The translations under genes were made by a program, and so were the position numbers. The notes below the pieces were generated by a model. It saw only the letters and a program-made list of their open reading frames with translations. It made no database searches and was not told where the DNA came from. Positions 62,602 to 64,000 of a stretch of DNA of 64,000 nt are shown in pieces; within the stretch, counting starts at the first letter, position 1; each line of letters opens with the position of its first letter. This DNA is from CAMDKS01 sp964402975 (lineage in GTDB: Bacteria; Bdellovibrionota_B; Oligoflexia; Oligoflexales; RGVZ01): contig CAYOEM010000009.1 of assembly GCA_964402975.1 (NCBI GenBank), forward strand, positions 1-64,000, read 5' to 3'.

Positions 62602-63135
62602 TCAAAACGGAATATCGTCAAGCCCTGCTGTCTCTGGGCCACCAAATCCAGTGACATTGCCGCCGCCGGTCATGGGCGAGCCAATATCAAATTCTGGAAT
62701 CGGAGTCGAAGCGGCATAGTTGCCCGACTGAGTCGTAGTAGCCTGGTTGGAACGTCCTGCGTAATTTTGTCCAGTCTGTGTATAGTCACTGCGCTGACCA
62801 GGAGAATTCAAGAACTGCACATTTTGAGCGACGATCTCTGTTTGGTAACGCTTCTGTCCAGTTTGTTTATCATCCCAAGAGCGGGTCTGAAGTTTACCTT
62901 CAATGAAGACCGTGCGCCCCTTCGCCAGAAACTTTGCGCAATTTTCTGCCATTTTGCTCCAGACCACGACACGGTGCCATTCCGTTGTTTCCTGACGTTG
63001 TCCATCTGCTGACATTCGGTAGTCCGTAGTTGCAACGCTGAAGGTCGCCACAGGGGTTTGGTTTGCTGTATAGCGAAGTTCAGGGTCTTGCCCTAGATTG
63101 CCTATGATCATAACGCGATTGAGCGAGCCAGCCAT
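62602..63135 (-). CDS. ssb: Single-stranded DNA-binding protein
   Basis: The 177-residue protein has the OB-fold core NRVMIIGNLGQDPELRYTANQTPVATFSVATT and the aromatic DNA-contact region WHRVVVWSKMAENCAKFLAKG, followed by a Gln/Gly/Thr-rich tail and the partner-binding end DDIPF. It protects single strands and recruits replication and repair proteins. Preceded by a 240-base region containing its promoter and a hairpin. Confidence 0.96.
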   Translation of the reverse strand: MAGSLNRVMIIGNLGQDPELRYTANQTPVATFSVATTDYRMSADGQRQETTEWHRVVVWSKMAENCAKFLAKGRTVFIEGKLQTRSWDDKQTGQKRYQTEIVAQNVQFLNSPGQRSDYTQTGQNYAGRSNQATTTQSGNYAASTPIPEFDIGSPMTGGGNVTGFGGPETAGLDDIPF

Positions 63136-63235
63136 GCTTAGTCCCCTTATACAACTTCATCTTTGAAAATTAGATCGTCTTCCTAAAGATAACTCATAAC
63201 CCAGGCCCTTCAAGGGATACAACAAAAACCGTCAG

Positions 63236-63260
63236 CCTCGCGGAAAATATCCGCCAGAGG
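63236..63260. promoter_or_regulatory. Hairpin in the region between ssb and the next gene
   Basis: CCTC, GCGGA, loop AAATA, TCCGC, and GAGG can fold into a stem with a single bulge (CA). The position, about 100 bases upstream of ssb on the minus strand, suits a leader or regulatory structure. No T tract follows. It may also lie upstream of the plus-strand lipoprotein gene. Confidence 0.3.
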
Positions 63261-63395
63261 GGCTCCATGCAATTACAACGGCCCGAAATTATTTGATTTT
63301 TAATTCAAACGTGTCTTTTTCCCATATATGGTGCAAAATGGTATGAATTTTGCCCGTTTATTAATCACAGCACTATGGCAAGGAACTTGGGTAGC

Positions 63396-64000
63396 ATGGC
63401 TGGAACTTGTAGCATTCAAATTGTGAGATCAACGATTGTTTTCTTAAGCCTCAGCACAGGTTTCGTGGCTTGTAAAAAAGAAGAGGAATTTCCTGCTCTT
63501 GGAAACCGCGTAGCCAACCCTGTCGACGTCGCTGTGGATTCAAGTGAAACCTACTTCTACGCGCTGAACAGCGACTATCCACGAGATTTTAATCAAGGCT
63601 CCCTACTCGTGTTGGACACCGAGGGAGCAAAGGTGAACTCGTTTGCTCTGCCACGCTTAGGGCGAAGCCTTACAGTCGCAGGGTCAACACTCATAGTGAC
63701 CCTATCAAACTCAGGCGAATCGACGCCGAAGATACTCTTGTTTGATATCTCTACCCCCCAAACTCCACAGTTGGCTAAAACCATCGAGCTGACCGAATGT
63801 AACCCGCTAAACGCCGTTGCCAAAGCGGGATACAAATATTGGGCTGTTAGTTGTTCAAACGGGCCAATACTTGCGGGGGAGCTAACGAATCCTCTCGCTA
63901 ATTCAACCCTAAAAAAAATCCGAAATTTCAGAATGTCCAGGAGAGCTTTGCATCTAGACACCACGCGCAACCTGCTTTTGGCGTTTCCGACGGACTTTGG
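63396..64000 (+). CDS. Lipoprotein of unknown function, cut by the window end
   Basis: The open frame starts at ATG 63396 (AAGGA about 11 bases upstream; earlier ATG at 63375 possible) and has no stop before the window ends. It has a hydrophobic signal with a lipobox ending in Cys (FVAC). The 180 mature residues seen are rich in alternate beta-strand patterns (VDVAVDSSETYFYALNSDY, TLIVTLSNSGES and LFDISTPQTPQL), which may be part of a beta-propeller. No family is recognised in this fragment. Confidence 0.6.
   Translation, partial: MAGTCSIQIVRSTIVFLSLSTGFVACKKEEEFPALGNRVANPVDVAVDSSETYFYALNSDYPRDFNQGSLLVLDTEGAKVNSFALPRLGRSLTVAGSTLIVTLSNSGESTPKILLFDISTPQTPQLAKTIELTECNPLNAVAKAGYKYWAVSCSNGPILAGELTNPLANSTLKKIRNFRMSRRALHLDTTRNLLLAFPTDF

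Noticed and set aside
63322..63331. CCATATATGG palindrome as an operator
   Set aside because: A ten-base AT-rich palindrome is common by chance and no regulator or promoter position supports it.

Overview
The window looks like a chromosomal segment of a flagellated, Gram-negative bacterium, probably from the deltaproteobacterial, Bdellovibrionota or Oligoflexia-like lineages. The evidence is lipid A and outer-membrane functions (an LpxH-like hydrolase, a FadL/OmpP1 porin, a beta-barrel protein of a type seen in myxobacteria), several lipoproteins, MotA/MotB/FlbD/MotE-type flagellar genes, a diaminopimelate pathway gene, and a Gram-negative-type YidC next to Jag and MnmE. The lineage is my inference from gene content; there is no rRNA in the window. 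I see no tRNA or rRNA genes, insertion sequences, phage genes or CRISPR arrays. Coding density is high and many genes are coupled by ATGA, GTGA or TTGA stop/start overlaps.

Layout. 0-5.2 kb: a MotE-like protein and a DUF423 protein on the plus strand, then a minus-strand operon fmt-purN-ispA plus two unknown genes. 5.3-9.3 kb: glpK, a stand-alone AraC-type DNA-binding protein, and a ChaN-like protein. 9.3-13.5 kb: a minus-strand flagellar stator operon, flbD-motA-motB-TPR protein. 13.7-21.3 kb: prfB with a +1 programmed frameshift, then the stress operon prkA-yeaH-spoVR with a fourth gene for an exported protein. 21.3-23.5 kb: an LpxH-like hydrolase divergent from a FadL-like outer-membrane protein. 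23.6-32.6 kb: a long plus-strand metabolic run, acpP, rpiB, glyA, nrdR, ribE, ribB (with a decayed GTP cyclohydrolase II domain), ribH, nusB, an unknown gene, a histidine kinase/response regulator pair, and dapF. 32.7-42.4 kb: a lipoprotein, a SprT/DUF2786 metalloprotease coupled to an acyltransferase, an RluA-type pseudouridine synthase, MFS and Na+/H+-antiporter-like transporters, an SDR protein, and a two-subunit LigB-type extradiol dioxygenase. 42.5-49.4 kb: a minus-strand run of a short glmU, glmS, a pcrA/uvrD helicase, an ftsB-like gene and a lipoprotein. 49.5-53.3 kb: a HEAT-repeat protein, a VOC protein, alr, and an exported protein built of four internal repeats. 53.5-58.5 kb: the classic rpmH-rnpA-yidD-yidC-jag-mnmE cluster. 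58.5-64 kb: a GYF-domain membrane protein, a phosphohexomutase, a beta-barrel protein, ssb, and a lipoprotein cut by the window edge.

Most of the window is housekeeping: translation (fmt, prfB, rpmH), one-carbon, purine and riboflavin metabolism, cell-wall precursors (glmU, glmS, alr, dapF), membrane insertion and tRNA modification. The least explained parts are the exported protein coupled to prkA-yeaH-spoVR, the TPR protein coupled to motB, the four-repeat eight-cysteine exported protein, the isolated dioxygenase pair, and the GlmU that lacks its acetyltransferase half. I found no clear defence or mobile system.
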